A stretch of DNA of 64,000 bases from CAG-238 sp934277695 (GTDB taxonomy: Bacteria > Bacillota > Clostridia > Peptostreptococcales > Anaerovoracaceae): positions 62,001 through 126,000 of the forward strand of contig CAKQVG010000001.1 of NCBI GenBank assembly GCA_934277695.1. Reading direction: 5' to 3'. Numbering within the stretch: the first letter of the stretch is position 1; the number at the start of each line of letters is the position of its first letter. The notes below the pieces were generated by a model. The model saw only the letters and a list, made by a program, of their open reading frames with translations. It was not told the DNA's origin and made no database searches. Positions 24,534-32,619 of this stretch are shown one piece after another. A program made the position numbers and the translations under genes.

Positions 24534-25994
24534 CCTTTTTAAAGTTTTTCCGTCAAACGGAATGAGCGGATAAAGATAGGAATTCCCCGTGAGGGTTTTG
24601 GTCGATGCCATAACCACGACGACGACAAAAGCCGTCACCACAAGTCCGGCCGCTCCGAAGAAAAATGCTCCAACCAGCATAAAGACCCGGCAGAATTTCA
24701 TTGCGTACGAGAATTCTATGCTCGGCTGCGTAAAGGCAGCAAGCGCCACGACCGCCATGCATAATATCGTCTGCGGAATGAACCAGCCCGATTCGATACT
24801 GAATTCGCCTAGAATCAATGCACCTATGACAGAAAGCGACGCTCCGAGCGAACTCGGTGTATTCAGCGATGCAAGTTTCAGACCGTCCACTGCAATTTCA
24901 AGCAGGATGAACTGCCAGAAGATCGGAATCGCAAAATCTTCCGCCGGCACAAAAAAACTCAAAACACGCGGTGTAAACTCTTCGTACTCCGCCATAAGAT
25001 AATACACAGGCGTCAGAAAAAGAATTACAAAAAAATTCAGCAGTTTAATGAATCTGAAATAGTTACCTGTGAGCAAAGGAAAATAATAGTCATCCACATC
25101 CTGAAAAAATTCAAAAATTCCGGTCGGTATGAGCATCACCGTCGGAGTATTGTCAACGATGATGGCAACCTTTCCTTCATTTATATGTGCTGCAATTACA
25201 TCCGGGCGCTGGGAATATCTGACCCTCGGGAACGGATTTATGCCTGACCCTGCGTCAAATTCCCGCAGCAATTTTTCGAGCATGCTCTGATCGGATACGG
25301 TGAGTGCGCTCTTTGTGGCGTTGGAAGTGCTGCTCTCATCAGTGTCTTTTTTGCTGTCCTCACCAAAAGGACTTGCCTTCCTGCTCATCTTTGAAAGCGC
25401 GTTTTCCATGCGATGGACGAATTCCATATCCGCACGGTCTTTCATATAGACAAGTGCCACATCGCTCTTGCTCACGCTTCCCACATTATATGCTTTGAAA
25501 ATCAGGGATTTATCTCTGATTCGTCTGCGTATCAGTCCGATATTGGTCATCAGCGTTTCGTTAAAGCCGTCCTTGGCACCGCGCAGGGTCTTTTCTTTTT
25601 CGGGTTCTTCCACAGCACGCGCCGGGTAATGTCTGGCATCCATAATAATGATCTTGTCAAGTCCTTCTACCACGAGCGGGATCAGCCCGGTGTACATTTT
25701 GATAATCGCATCAGCCGGCTGCGTTATCTCAGCTTCCATAAACGGCAGGTTCCGTTCCAAAAACTCCTGACTGCTTTTGATTCCCTCCATGGATTCGTCG
25801 GGGACGGCGAGCAGGAATTTGAACAGCAGCAGAGCCTTATCGGAGTCGTGCAGCCCGTCCACAAAAAACACAGAGGCCCGCCGTCCCCCGATTATAAGCT
25901 TCCGTTCGAGCAAATCAAAGCTTTCGCCGAGCGGAAGCTCCCTTCTGAAAATTTCCAGATATTCTTCAAATGCTGTTTTTTCTTTCTTTTCCAT
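24510..25994 (-). CDS. spoVAF: GerA/SpoVAF-family spore germination membrane protein
   Basis: The 494-residue protein has the two-part GerA-family layout: a cytoplasmic N-terminal half (1-300, with DGLHDSDKALLLF, INPFPRVRYSQRPD and VDNTPTVMLIPTG) and a C-terminal membrane half with about five helices (LLTGNYFRFIKLLN onward; SSLGASLSVIGALILGEF). Length and motifs fit SpoVAF, which acts with the SpoVA dipicolinic acid channel in the spore inner membrane; a GerAA-type receptor subunit is the alternative. No spoVA genes or gerAB/gerAC neighbours are present. It supports a spore-forming host. Expression is probably forespore-specific. Confidence 0.85.
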   Translation of the reverse strand: MEKKEKTAFEEYLEIFRRELPLGESFDLLERKLIIGGRRASVFFVDGLHDSDKALLLFKFLLAVPDESMEGIKSSQEFLERNLPFMEAEITQPADAIIKMYTGLIPLVVEGLDKIIIMDARHYPARAVEEPEKEKTLRGAKDGFNETLMTNIGLIRRRIRDKSLIFKAYNVGSVSKSDVALVYMKDRADMEFVHRMENALSKMSRKASPFGEDSKKDTDESSTSNATKSALTVSDQSMLEKLLREFDAGSGINPFPRVRYSQRPDVIAAHINEGKVAIIVDNTPTVMLIPTGIFEFFQDVDDYYFPLLTGNYFRFIKLLNFFVILFLTPVYYLMAEYEEFTPRVLSFFVPAEDFAIPIFWQFILLEIAVDGLKLASLNTPSSLGASLSVIGALILGEFSIESGWFIPQTILCMAVVALAAFTQPSIEFSYAMKFCRVFMLVGAFFFGAAGLVVTAFVVVVVMASTKTLTGNSYLYPLIPFDGKTLKRLIFRTQK

Positions 25995-26009
25995 TTTATC
26001 TCCTTTCGG

Positions 26010-26028
26010 GGCAGCCCGCAGGGCTGCC
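26010..26028. repeat. Perfect 8-bp inverted repeat upstream of spoVAF
   Basis: GGCAGCCC, GCA loop, GGGCTGCC. It lies 16 bases upstream of the spoVAF start, overlapping the approach to its ribosome binding site. Confidence 0.6.
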
Positions 26029-26150
26029 TTCCGCTTTCTGCCGCCGCAGCAAATTTATCCTTGTTTATTCTTCCAAAATCTTGCCATTTCATACTTTTAC
26101 ATATATAATAAAGTGTTGGAATATTGAACAAGAAGGCGGTGCGGACACAA

Positions 26151-26181
26151 GGCGGGCAGCGCAGGCTGCGTGCCGCCCGCC
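26151..26181 (+). other. GC-rich hairpin in the gltX leader
   Basis: GGCGGGC (26151-26157) pairs with GCCCGCC (26175-26181), with further pairing CGCAG/CTGCG inside. It ends about 12 bases before the GGAGG of gltX and could limit translation. There is no T-box anti-terminator sequence. Confidence 0.5.
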
Positions 26182-26204
26182 ACGCCATAATACGGAGGAT
26201 AAAT

Positions 26205-27860
26205 ATGAATTATGAAAAACTTGCGGGGATTTTGTTTCCGCACATCACCAAAACCCCGGACGATTACGAAAAGCTCTATCCCAAGCGCAAGCTGCCTGCG
26301 GGCGCAAAAGTAACCAGACTCGGACCGAGCCCGACAGGCTTTATTCACCTTGGAAACCTTTACGGTGCTTTTGTTGACGAGAGACTGGCACATCAGTCCG
26401 GCGGCAAGTTTTTCCTTAGAATCGAGGATACCGATGACAAGCGTTATGTAGAAGGCGCAGTCGAAGTGATTATCAACTCCCTCAGATTCTTTGGCATCAA
26501 TTTTGATGAGGGCGCAACGATGGAAGGCGACATCGGTGACTACGGCGACTACACACAGAGCCACCGCGGCGAGATTTACCAGTGCTTTGCAAAGAAGCTC
26601 GTTGCAGAAGGTCACGCGTACCCGTGCTTCCTGACCGAAGAAGAAATCGCGGAAATCCACGCAAAACAGGAAGCCGAGAAGGCAAATCCGGGAATTTACG
26701 GCAAGTGGGCGCTCAGCAGAAATCTCACGATGGAAGAAATTGAAGTGAACCTTGCAGCAGGAAAATCCTATGTAATCCGTCTGAAATCCGACGGCGACAT
26801 GAGCCTGCCGGAAGACCAGATTCGCCGTTTTCAGGTTGAGGACGCAATCCGCGGAACCCTTGACATGCCGGTAAACGATCAGGATACCGTTCTGCTCAAG
26901 GCAACCGGAATACCGACTTACCATTTTGCACATGTGGTGGATGACCATCTGATGCGGACAACCCATGTTGTCAGAGGCGCGGAATGGATTCCGTCGCTTC
27001 CGATTCATGTGGAGCTTTTCGACAAGCTCGGCTGGGAGCCGCCTGTATACTGCCACACCGCGCAGCTTATGAAGCTCGACGAAGAGGGCAACAAGAGAAA
27101 ACTTTCCAAGAGAAAAGACCCTGAGCTTTCGCTCGACTACTATAGAAATGAAGGCTACCATCCGGCAGCCGTACGCGAATATCTGCTGACGATTCTCAAC
27201 TCGAACTTTGAAGAATGGCGCATCGCAAATCCGGACGCGGACATCGACGAGTTTGAATTCACGACAGAGAAGATGAGCAACTCCGGTGCACTTTTTGACC
27301 TCAACAAGCTCAACGACATCAGTAAAGATGTTCTGCTCAAAATCCCTGCCGCAGAGCTTTTCGACTTCCTCAAATCTTGGTCTGACGAATTCAAGCCGGA
27401 GCTGGCCCCGATTTTTGAGGACAGAGCATATCTCGAAAAGATTCTCGACATCGGCCGCCACGAAGAGAGAAATCCGCGTAAGGACCACATTTATGCACAG
27501 CAGATTATCAAGAATATCAGCTATTTCTTTGATGATATGTTTGAAATTGAGGACGAATTCCCGCAGGAAGCTGCAGGAGATGTTTCTGTAATCCTCTCGA
27601 AATATCTGGAAACTTACAACCATGCGGATGACCAAGAAGCATGGTTCGGCAAAATCCGTGAAATTACCGCAGAACTCGGCTATGCGGTAAAACCTAAAGA
27701 TTTCAAGAAGAATCCGGATCAGTACAAGGGCCACGTTGGTCATGTCAGCACGGTAATCCGTGTAGCACTCATGGGCCGTCAGCAGTCCCCGGACGTATGG
27801 GAAATTCAGCAGATTCTCGGCGAAGAACGCACTCGTGCCCGCCTTTCCAAGTTCATATAG
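26205..27860 (+). CDS. gltX: Glutamate--tRNA ligase
   Basis: The 551-residue class I synthetase charges tRNA-Glu. The HIGH-type motif is in RLGPSPTGFIHLGN (about residues 36-49) and the KMSKS-type motif is KLSKRKD (about 301-307). A 35-residue extension precedes the first motif. The start at 26205 is chosen because ACGGAGG precedes it; the frame is open upstream to 26124 but that part reads through the GC-rich hairpin. Length is greater than the usual 480-500, as in a group of Clostridia and Bacteroidetes enzymes. A 548-codon antisense frame is a shadow. Confidence 0.95.
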   Translation: MNYEKLAGILFPHITKTPDDYEKLYPKRKLPAGAKVTRLGPSPTGFIHLGNLYGAFVDERLAHQSGGKFFLRIEDTDDKRYVEGAVEVIINSLRFFGINFDEGATMEGDIGDYGDYTQSHRGEIYQCFAKKLVAEGHAYPCFLTEEEIAEIHAKQEAEKANPGIYGKWALSRNLTMEEIEVNLAAGKSYVIRLKSDGDMSLPEDQIRRFQVEDAIRGTLDMPVNDQDTVLLKATGIPTYHFAHVVDDHLMRTTHVVRGAEWIPSLPIHVELFDKLGWEPPVYCHTAQLMKLDEEGNKRKLSKRKDPELSLDYYRNEGYHPAAVREYLLTILNSNFEEWRIANPDADIDEFEFTTEKMSNSGALFDLNKLNDISKDVLLKIPAAELFDFLKSWSDEFKPELAPIFEDRAYLEKILDIGRHEERNPRKDHIYAQQIIKNISYFFDDMFEIEDEFPQEAAGDVSVILSKYLETYNHADDQEAWFGKIREITAELGYAVKPKDFKKNPDQYKGHVGHVSTVIRVALMGRQQSPDVWEIQQILGEERTRARLSKFI

Positions 27861-27889
27861 TCGATAGGCGATTCACATGAAAAGCAACC

Positions 27890-27919
27890 AAAAAGGAGCA
27901 TGTCATTATGATATGCTCC
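27890..27919 (-). terminator. Terminator between gltX and the lysozyme gene
   Basis: GGAGCAT and ATGCTCC form a stem; on the minus strand TTTTT follows. It serves the GH25 operon and may also stop gltX transcripts. Confidence 0.65.
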
Positions 27920-27929
27920 CTTCTTATTT

Positions 27930-29855
27930 CTATTTCTTCGTCGTCACTGAAATCTTTGTAAACGGTGTGTATACAAGCTTGCCGTCCACTCTGCGGATAC
28001 CGCGGACTTTGTACCAGTAAGTTTTGCCCGGTTCCAATCCCTTGGTATTGATGTAATACTTATGTGACGCACTCGTGCTTGTAAAGATTTTCGTATAGCC
28101 CGAAGATTTTTTCGTCGAACGCCAGATTTGATAAGCATCAACACGATAACCTGAATTTGACTTCTTCCAAGTCAGTTTTACGCGCTTTCTGGTCACCTCA
28201 GGTGCCTTGAGCAGAACGACTTTCGTGCGCTCTACACCGGCTTTGATCTTTGCATTCTTCGCAGCCTCAGCATCATTGTTGTCGTCCGGCACCGACGGAT
28301 TATCCGGTTTTTCCGGCTCCGGTGCCGGCTCCGGAACATCATTTACAACCGTAAGCGAAATCGTTTTGGCCGCTGTTCCATATTCGGAAGTTGCCGCCGC
28401 ATTAATCGTCAGCGTCGTGGTTCCGGCTGCCTTCGGTGTTACCGTCCCGCTCGATGAAACCGATGCGACAGACGGATTGCCGGAAGAATAGGTCAGCTTC
28501 GCATCTGCATATTTTGCGCTTGCACCGAGCTTGTAGGCTCCTGCCGATAAGTTTATGCTCGTTCTCGCATCTGTCACCGTAATCGACTGCGTCGCTTTGA
28601 CAATATTGTACTTCACGGTTTTTGTCCCCTGAAGATTTCCCATAAACGAAACGATAAGATCTGCCTGACCGACTTCGACCGCGTTTGCAACCGTGTAGGT
28701 GTAGTCCAGATTCTCTATCAGCTTACGACCCGATGCATCCGTTACGGTTATGTACGAAGGTTTTGTGACGCTTCCGGTATATTTACGATCTTTCGGCTTC
28801 TTAATCGTTATCCCCGAAAGGTCACGGCTCGGCTCGATATGGAACGGCACCAGTTTATAATCCGTATACATGCCCCTTCCGATAATCATCGCGTATGCCG
28901 TTCCTGCAGAACCGTTGCCGACATGGCGTACATTATAATCAACGCCCTCGGTAAGGCTTACACCGTTGTGGGTTACCGAAACACCCGGTGTGAATGCCAT
29001 GCCTGCGGAATATTGATAATTTGAAGCACCGGTTAAAAACGCTTCACAATCCGCCAGAGATTTATCCGAAACACGCTTTGATTCCTTCGGAAGATACAAG
29101 AAGTTGACATCGGCCCTTCCGCCGATGCCGTTTACACTGCCTCCGGAACTGTACTGCCAATAATCATAGTCATAATCGTAATTGCATGTTTTGTAATACT
29201 GTGCCACCCAAATCGGATATTCCCGGCCAAGTGCTTCCCCGTCAACAGTCTTGTTTAAGAAATTGAGATTTGCATAAAGTCCCGCCCGATGGCCGTTTGC
29301 TTCGATATATTCGCAAAACGCCCTGACATTTGCAGTTGCCTGAATCTTCGTAATCGTGCCGCTTGTGAATCTACCCGATGAAACCGGCGAGAATTCATAA
29401 TCCATGAAAATCGGAAGATCCAGTTCGTAATCTCCGAGAAGTTCGAGCGTATAATCAGCTTCTGCCCGGGCTTCAAATGTATTCAAAGCCTGCGAGAAGA
29501 AATAGACTCCCACCATCACGCCGGCCGCCTTTGCGGCTTCAATGTTTCTTACGAACCAGTCGTCGGGCTGCATCCTGCCTGCTTCTCCGTATCCGCGGAA
29601 TCCGATTCTGATAATTGCAAAATCAACACCGGCCGCTTTTGCATCGTTCCAGTCGATGCCGTTCTGATAAGTCGACACATCCACCCCATGAATCAATATT
29701 CTGTCATTAAACCGGCTGTTATGCGTGTAGGTTGTCCCCGTAAAACCGGAAACGCTGCTGCCGGCATAGGCAAAACCTGCCCCAAATACTGTTGTAAATA
29801 CAAGTGCTGCGGTGAGAATCACCGAAATAATCTTCTTCTTACCCCTTTTTATCAT
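27930..29855 (-). CDS. Secreted GH25 lysozyme with Ig-like and FN3-like domains
   Basis: The 641-residue protein has a signal peptide (about 1-31), a GH25 muramidase domain (about 52-270; HGVDVSTYQNGIDW, FAIIRIGFRGYG, FMDYEFSP with catalytic acids, YPIWVAQYY), a linker of strand-rich repeats (about 280-430), a bacterial Ig-like 2 domain (about 435-515; TYSSGNPSVASVSSSG), a Pro/Asp-rich linker and a C-terminal fibronectin III-like domain (about 555-641). It should cut glycan strands of peptidoglycan outside the cell. Its start overlaps the stop of the acyl-CoA ligase gene (ATGA), so the two are translationally coupled. Confidence 0.9.
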   Translation of the reverse strand: MIKRGKKKIISVILTAALVFTTVFGAGFAYAGSSVSGFTGTTYTHNSRFNDRILIHGVDVSTYQNGIDWNDAKAAGVDFAIIRIGFRGYGEAGRMQPDDWFVRNIEAAKAAGVMVGVYFFSQALNTFEARAEADYTLELLGDYELDLPIFMDYEFSPVSSGRFTSGTITKIQATANVRAFCEYIEANGHRAGLYANLNFLNKTVDGEALGREYPIWVAQYYKTCNYDYDYDYWQYSSGGSVNGIGGRADVNFLYLPKESKRVSDKSLADCEAFLTGASNYQYSAGMAFTPGVSVTHNGVSLTEGVDYNVRHVGNGSAGTAYAMIIGRGMYTDYKLVPFHIEPSRDLSGITIKKPKDRKYTGSVTKPSYITVTDASGRKLIENLDYTYTVANAVEVGQADLIVSFMGNLQGTKTVKYNIVKATQSITVTDARTSINLSAGAYKLGASAKYADAKLTYSSGNPSVASVSSSGTVTPKAAGTTTLTINAAATSEYGTAAKTISLTVVNDVPEPAPEPEKPDNPSVPDDNNDAEAAKNAKIKAGVERTKVVLLKAPEVTRKRVKLTWKKSNSGYRVDAYQIWRSTKKSSGYTKIFTSTSASHKYYINTKGLEPGKTYWYKVRGIRRVDGKLVYTPFTKISVTTKK

Positions 29856-31606
29856 TTTTCTGTATTTTCCCCCTTTGCTTTTTCTTCTTCTTCCAAAACG
29901 CGATATGCTACCTTTCCCACCAAAGTCTTAGGCAGTGCATCGCGGAAACGAATTTCTCTTGGCAAAGCATACTTCGCCATATGCTTTTCACAATATTCAA
30001 GCAGAATTTCCCGTGCCTCATCTTCCGAAACTTTTACACCCGGCTTAAGAACCACGTATGCCACGACCTTCTGCATTTTAAGCGGATCCGGAACACCGAT
30101 TACGCAGCTCATATGTACGAGCTCATGTGCATCCAGAGCATTCTCAATCTGTGACGGGTAAACATTGTATCCGCTGGTGATTATCATTCTCTTAATTCTT
30201 TGTTTGAAATATATGAAGCCTTCGTCGTCCATAATGCCCAAATCGCCGGTATGAACCCATGTAAGCCCGTCCGCATGCTTTCTGAGCGTGTCCGCCGTTT
30301 CCCTCGGGTTGTTAATGTATTCCATCATTACGGTCGGACCGGAAAGACAGATCTCGCCTTCTTCACCGTAAGGAACTTCCTCTTCCGTGCCCGGCTTTAC
30401 AATCTTGTAATAAGTGTCCGGGAACGGCAGTCCTATGCTTCCTTCTTTCGCCGTATGGATCGGCGTAAGGCAGCTTGCCGTTACGCATTCCGTTGTGCCG
30501 TAGCCTTCTCTCACATGGATGCTGGCATTGTGCTGCTCAAGGAAGGCATCAAAACGCTTTTTCAGTTCAATCGAGAGGGAATCTCCACCGCTGAAAACGC
30601 CTTTCAAGCAGGATAAGTCAACACGATTCAGAGTTTTAAGCCGAAGCAGTGCTTCGTAAAGGGTCGGCACTCCGGCAATGAAATTCGGTTTATGCTTTTT
30701 GAGAAGCTTCGCATAGCTTTCCGGATTGAAACGCGGTATCAGTAAGCATCTGCCACCGCTGGAAAGCATGGAGTGAATGCATACGCCAAGTCCGAAACCG
30801 TGGAAAATCGGCATAACCGCAAGCATTTTATCGCCCGGTTTAAACATTGGATTCGTTGCGATAATCTGCTGTCCGAGCGCATTGAAGTTGAGGTTCGAAA
30901 GCAGAATCCCCTTCATGGTTCCCGTGGTTCCGCCGCTGTAGAGTATCGCCGCCGGATCCTGCGCATTTCTCACCGCATGGAACGGTCCGTGATAATTGTT
31001 TCCGTCGCGTAAGAATTTTTCCCACCATACGATTTCGGCATTTTCCGGAACTTTCTTTATTTTGCGGCCCTCCGCAAGATAGTATCCTTTTCTCTTCACA
31101 GGGCTCAGCACATCCTTTATGCTTGTGAGAATCAAGCTTCTGAGCGGCACATTGCCGCGGATGTTCTCAAACTTGCCGTAGAACTGGTCGAGTGTCAGGC
31201 AGACAACACTGGATGCCTGCTTGAGACAGAATTCGATTTCCTTCTCGCCCGAAAGCGGGTGTACCATGTTCGCAATCGCTCCTATCTTATTTACGGCATA
31301 AAACATGATAACAGCCTGCGGTGCGTTCGGCATACATATGGTAACGCTTTCGCCTTCTTTCACTCCGATTGCTGCAAGTGCCCTTGCACATTCGTCTACT
31401 TTGTTGATAAAATCTCTGTATTTCACTTTACCGCCCATAAAGTCGTAGGCAATGTAATCCGGGTAATTTGTTGCAATCTCCGCAAGCTTGTCGTACATCG
31501 ACCCTTGGAAATAATTCAAATGTGCCGGAACACCTTCAAGATGATCAATCCAAGGTGTCTTGACTTCATGAATTTCACACGGTCTCTTCAGTTTAACTTC
31601 TTTCAT
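29852..31606 (-). CDS. AMP-forming acyl-CoA ligase of the E2-like operon
   Basis: The 584-residue protein has AILYSGGTTGTMKGI (about residues 200-214), EGYGTTECV (about 356), WVHTGDLGIMDDEGF (about 440) and the C-terminal lysine motif PKTLVGKVAYR. It activates a carboxylic acid to acyl-AMP and then acyl-CoA. The start at 31606 has AAAGGAGG upstream. Its first codons overlap the upstream E2-like gene by 14 bases and its stop overlaps the lysozyme start. It is more similar in style to FadD-like ligases than to the larger synthetase at 22.5 kb. It likely supplies acyl-CoA to the neighbouring acyltransferase. Confidence 0.88.
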   Translation of the reverse strand: MKEVKLKRPCEIHEVKTPWIDHLEGVPAHLNYFQGSMYDKLAEIATNYPDYIAYDFMGGKVKYRDFINKVDECARALAAIGVKEGESVTICMPNAPQAVIMFYAVNKIGAIANMVHPLSGEKEIEFCLKQASSVVCLTLDQFYGKFENIRGNVPLRSLILTSIKDVLSPVKRKGYYLAEGRKIKKVPENAEIVWWEKFLRDGNNYHGPFHAVRNAQDPAAILYSGGTTGTMKGILLSNLNFNALGQQIIATNPMFKPGDKMLAVMPIFHGFGLGVCIHSMLSSGGRCLLIPRFNPESYAKLLKKHKPNFIAGVPTLYEALLRLKTLNRVDLSCLKGVFSGGDSLSIELKKRFDAFLEQHNASIHVREGYGTTECVTASCLTPIHTAKEGSIGLPFPDTYYKIVKPGTEEEVPYGEEGEICLSGPTVMMEYINNPRETADTLRKHADGLTWVHTGDLGIMDDEGFIYFKQRIKRMIITSGYNVYPSQIENALDAHELVHMSCVIGVPDPLKMQKVVAYVVLKPGVKVSEDEAREILLEYCEKHMAKYALPREIRFRDALPKTLVGKVAYRVLEEEEKAKGENTEK

Positions 31607-32480
31607 AATCAACTTCCTCCTTTGCTGCCGTTTCAAGTAGCTTTGGATTTGCGAGCAGGTATTTCAGCAGCTTAACCGTTTTGGAATAATAGTATCCGTC
31701 AGCAATTCTCTCATCGAGGGTGATGCCGATCGGCAGGATGTCTTTCATCGACATGGTTCCGTCCTCATCGTAAACCGGACTCTTTTTCTTTTGCCCCAAA
31801 ACGATGAAAAGGGAATTCGTCCCCCAGTTGCTCAGGTGATGATATCCTGATTTAAGCCCGATGGAACCTAGGTTTGTTATAAAACATGTGGCATGGTTCG
31901 GATCCGTTTTTATCAGAGAATACGGAACCTTTCCGCATTCATCCAGCTTATGAAGAATCCACATCACGAACCGAAGCACGAAACGCGGAAGTTTCTTGAG
32001 CATGTCCATCTTATCCGTCGAATTGTCTGCCTTATCGCTTCTGCATTCGTTGATCTCCGCCGAAATCTTCCTGTGCACATCATCAATCGTGGTATTTTCG
32101 TCAAACTTCATGAAGGCAAGTGCCTCCGCTCCGTTATCGCTGAATTTCTTCTTTACAACAAAAGCGAGTGAAAGGTCATCTCTCTGAAACATTCTGCCTC
32201 CCTTGATGAAGCGGTTCATCTTAGGCCTGAGTGTTATCGTCTTGACAACCGCTGCGAGGAAAACATGAAAAAGCTTGTATGCTTCCTCCCCGTCATTAAG
32301 GTTTGCATTTTTTTCTTCCAGATATTTTTCGATGGTTTCAAGTTCGATGCTTTCCTGTATAAAGGCCTCATTGTCGGCACGGTTCGGGTAGAGATACGGC
32401 ATAATGACGTGTAATGCGTCCACATCGCGAATCCACATTCCGTCCCTTCTGTCGCCTCTTCTTTTCTTCTTTTTTTCCAT
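31593..32480 (-). CDS. Stand-alone 2-oxoacid dehydrogenase E2-like acyltransferase domain
   Basis: The 295-residue protein has the chloramphenicol-acetyltransferase-like fold of E2 catalytic domains: a central FLAAVVKTITLRPKMNRFI region, FITNLGSIGLKSGYHHL and a C-terminal DERIADGYYYSKTVKLL motif. The last aligns with the E2 active-site D-H-R-x-x-D-G but has glutamate in place of the catalytic histidine. There is no lipoyl or E1-binding domain. ATG 32480 has AAAGGAG seven bases upstream. It begins the operon with an acyl-CoA ligase and a lysozyme. Acyl transfer to a lipid or wall component, or a non-catalytic role, are both possible. Confidence 0.78.
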   Translation of the reverse strand: MEKKKKRRGDRRDGMWIRDVDALHVIMPYLYPNRADNEAFIQESIELETIEKYLEEKNANLNDGEEAYKLFHVFLAAVVKTITLRPKMNRFIKGGRMFQRDDLSLAFVVKKKFSDNGAEALAFMKFDENTTIDDVHRKISAEINECRSDKADNSTDKMDMLKKLPRFVLRFVMWILHKLDECGKVPYSLIKTDPNHATCFITNLGSIGLKSGYHHLSNWGTNSLFIVLGQKKKSPVYDEDGTMSMKDILPIGITLDERIADGYYYSKTVKLLKYLLANPKLLETAAKEEVDYERS

Positions 32481-32512
32481 AAACAATCTCCTTTGCCCCT
32501 TGCGTTTTCTCG

Positions 32513-32571
32513 CAAAAAAACAATAAAAGGGCTTATTCTGAGTTATGCAGCTCAGAAAATACCCTTTTATT
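32513..32571 (-). terminator. Terminator of the pot operon
   Basis: A long stem with outer AATAAAAGGG/CCCTTTTATT and inner CTGAG/CTCAG pairing is followed on the minus strand by a run of seven T after ATTG. Confidence 0.8.
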
Positions 32572-32619
32572 TTATCATTTTTGACCCGTCATTTCTACTT
32601 TTTTCGGGATATTTTATAT

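Noticed and set aside
25995..26204. Possible T-box leader of gltX
   Set aside because: The region is short and lacks the T-box sequence and an anti-terminator; only simple hairpins are present.
26097..27743. 548-codon open frame on the minus strand opposite gltX
   Set aside because: It lies wholly antisense to gltX, gives no recognisable domain and has cysteine- and arginine-rich composition typical of a complementary-strand shadow.
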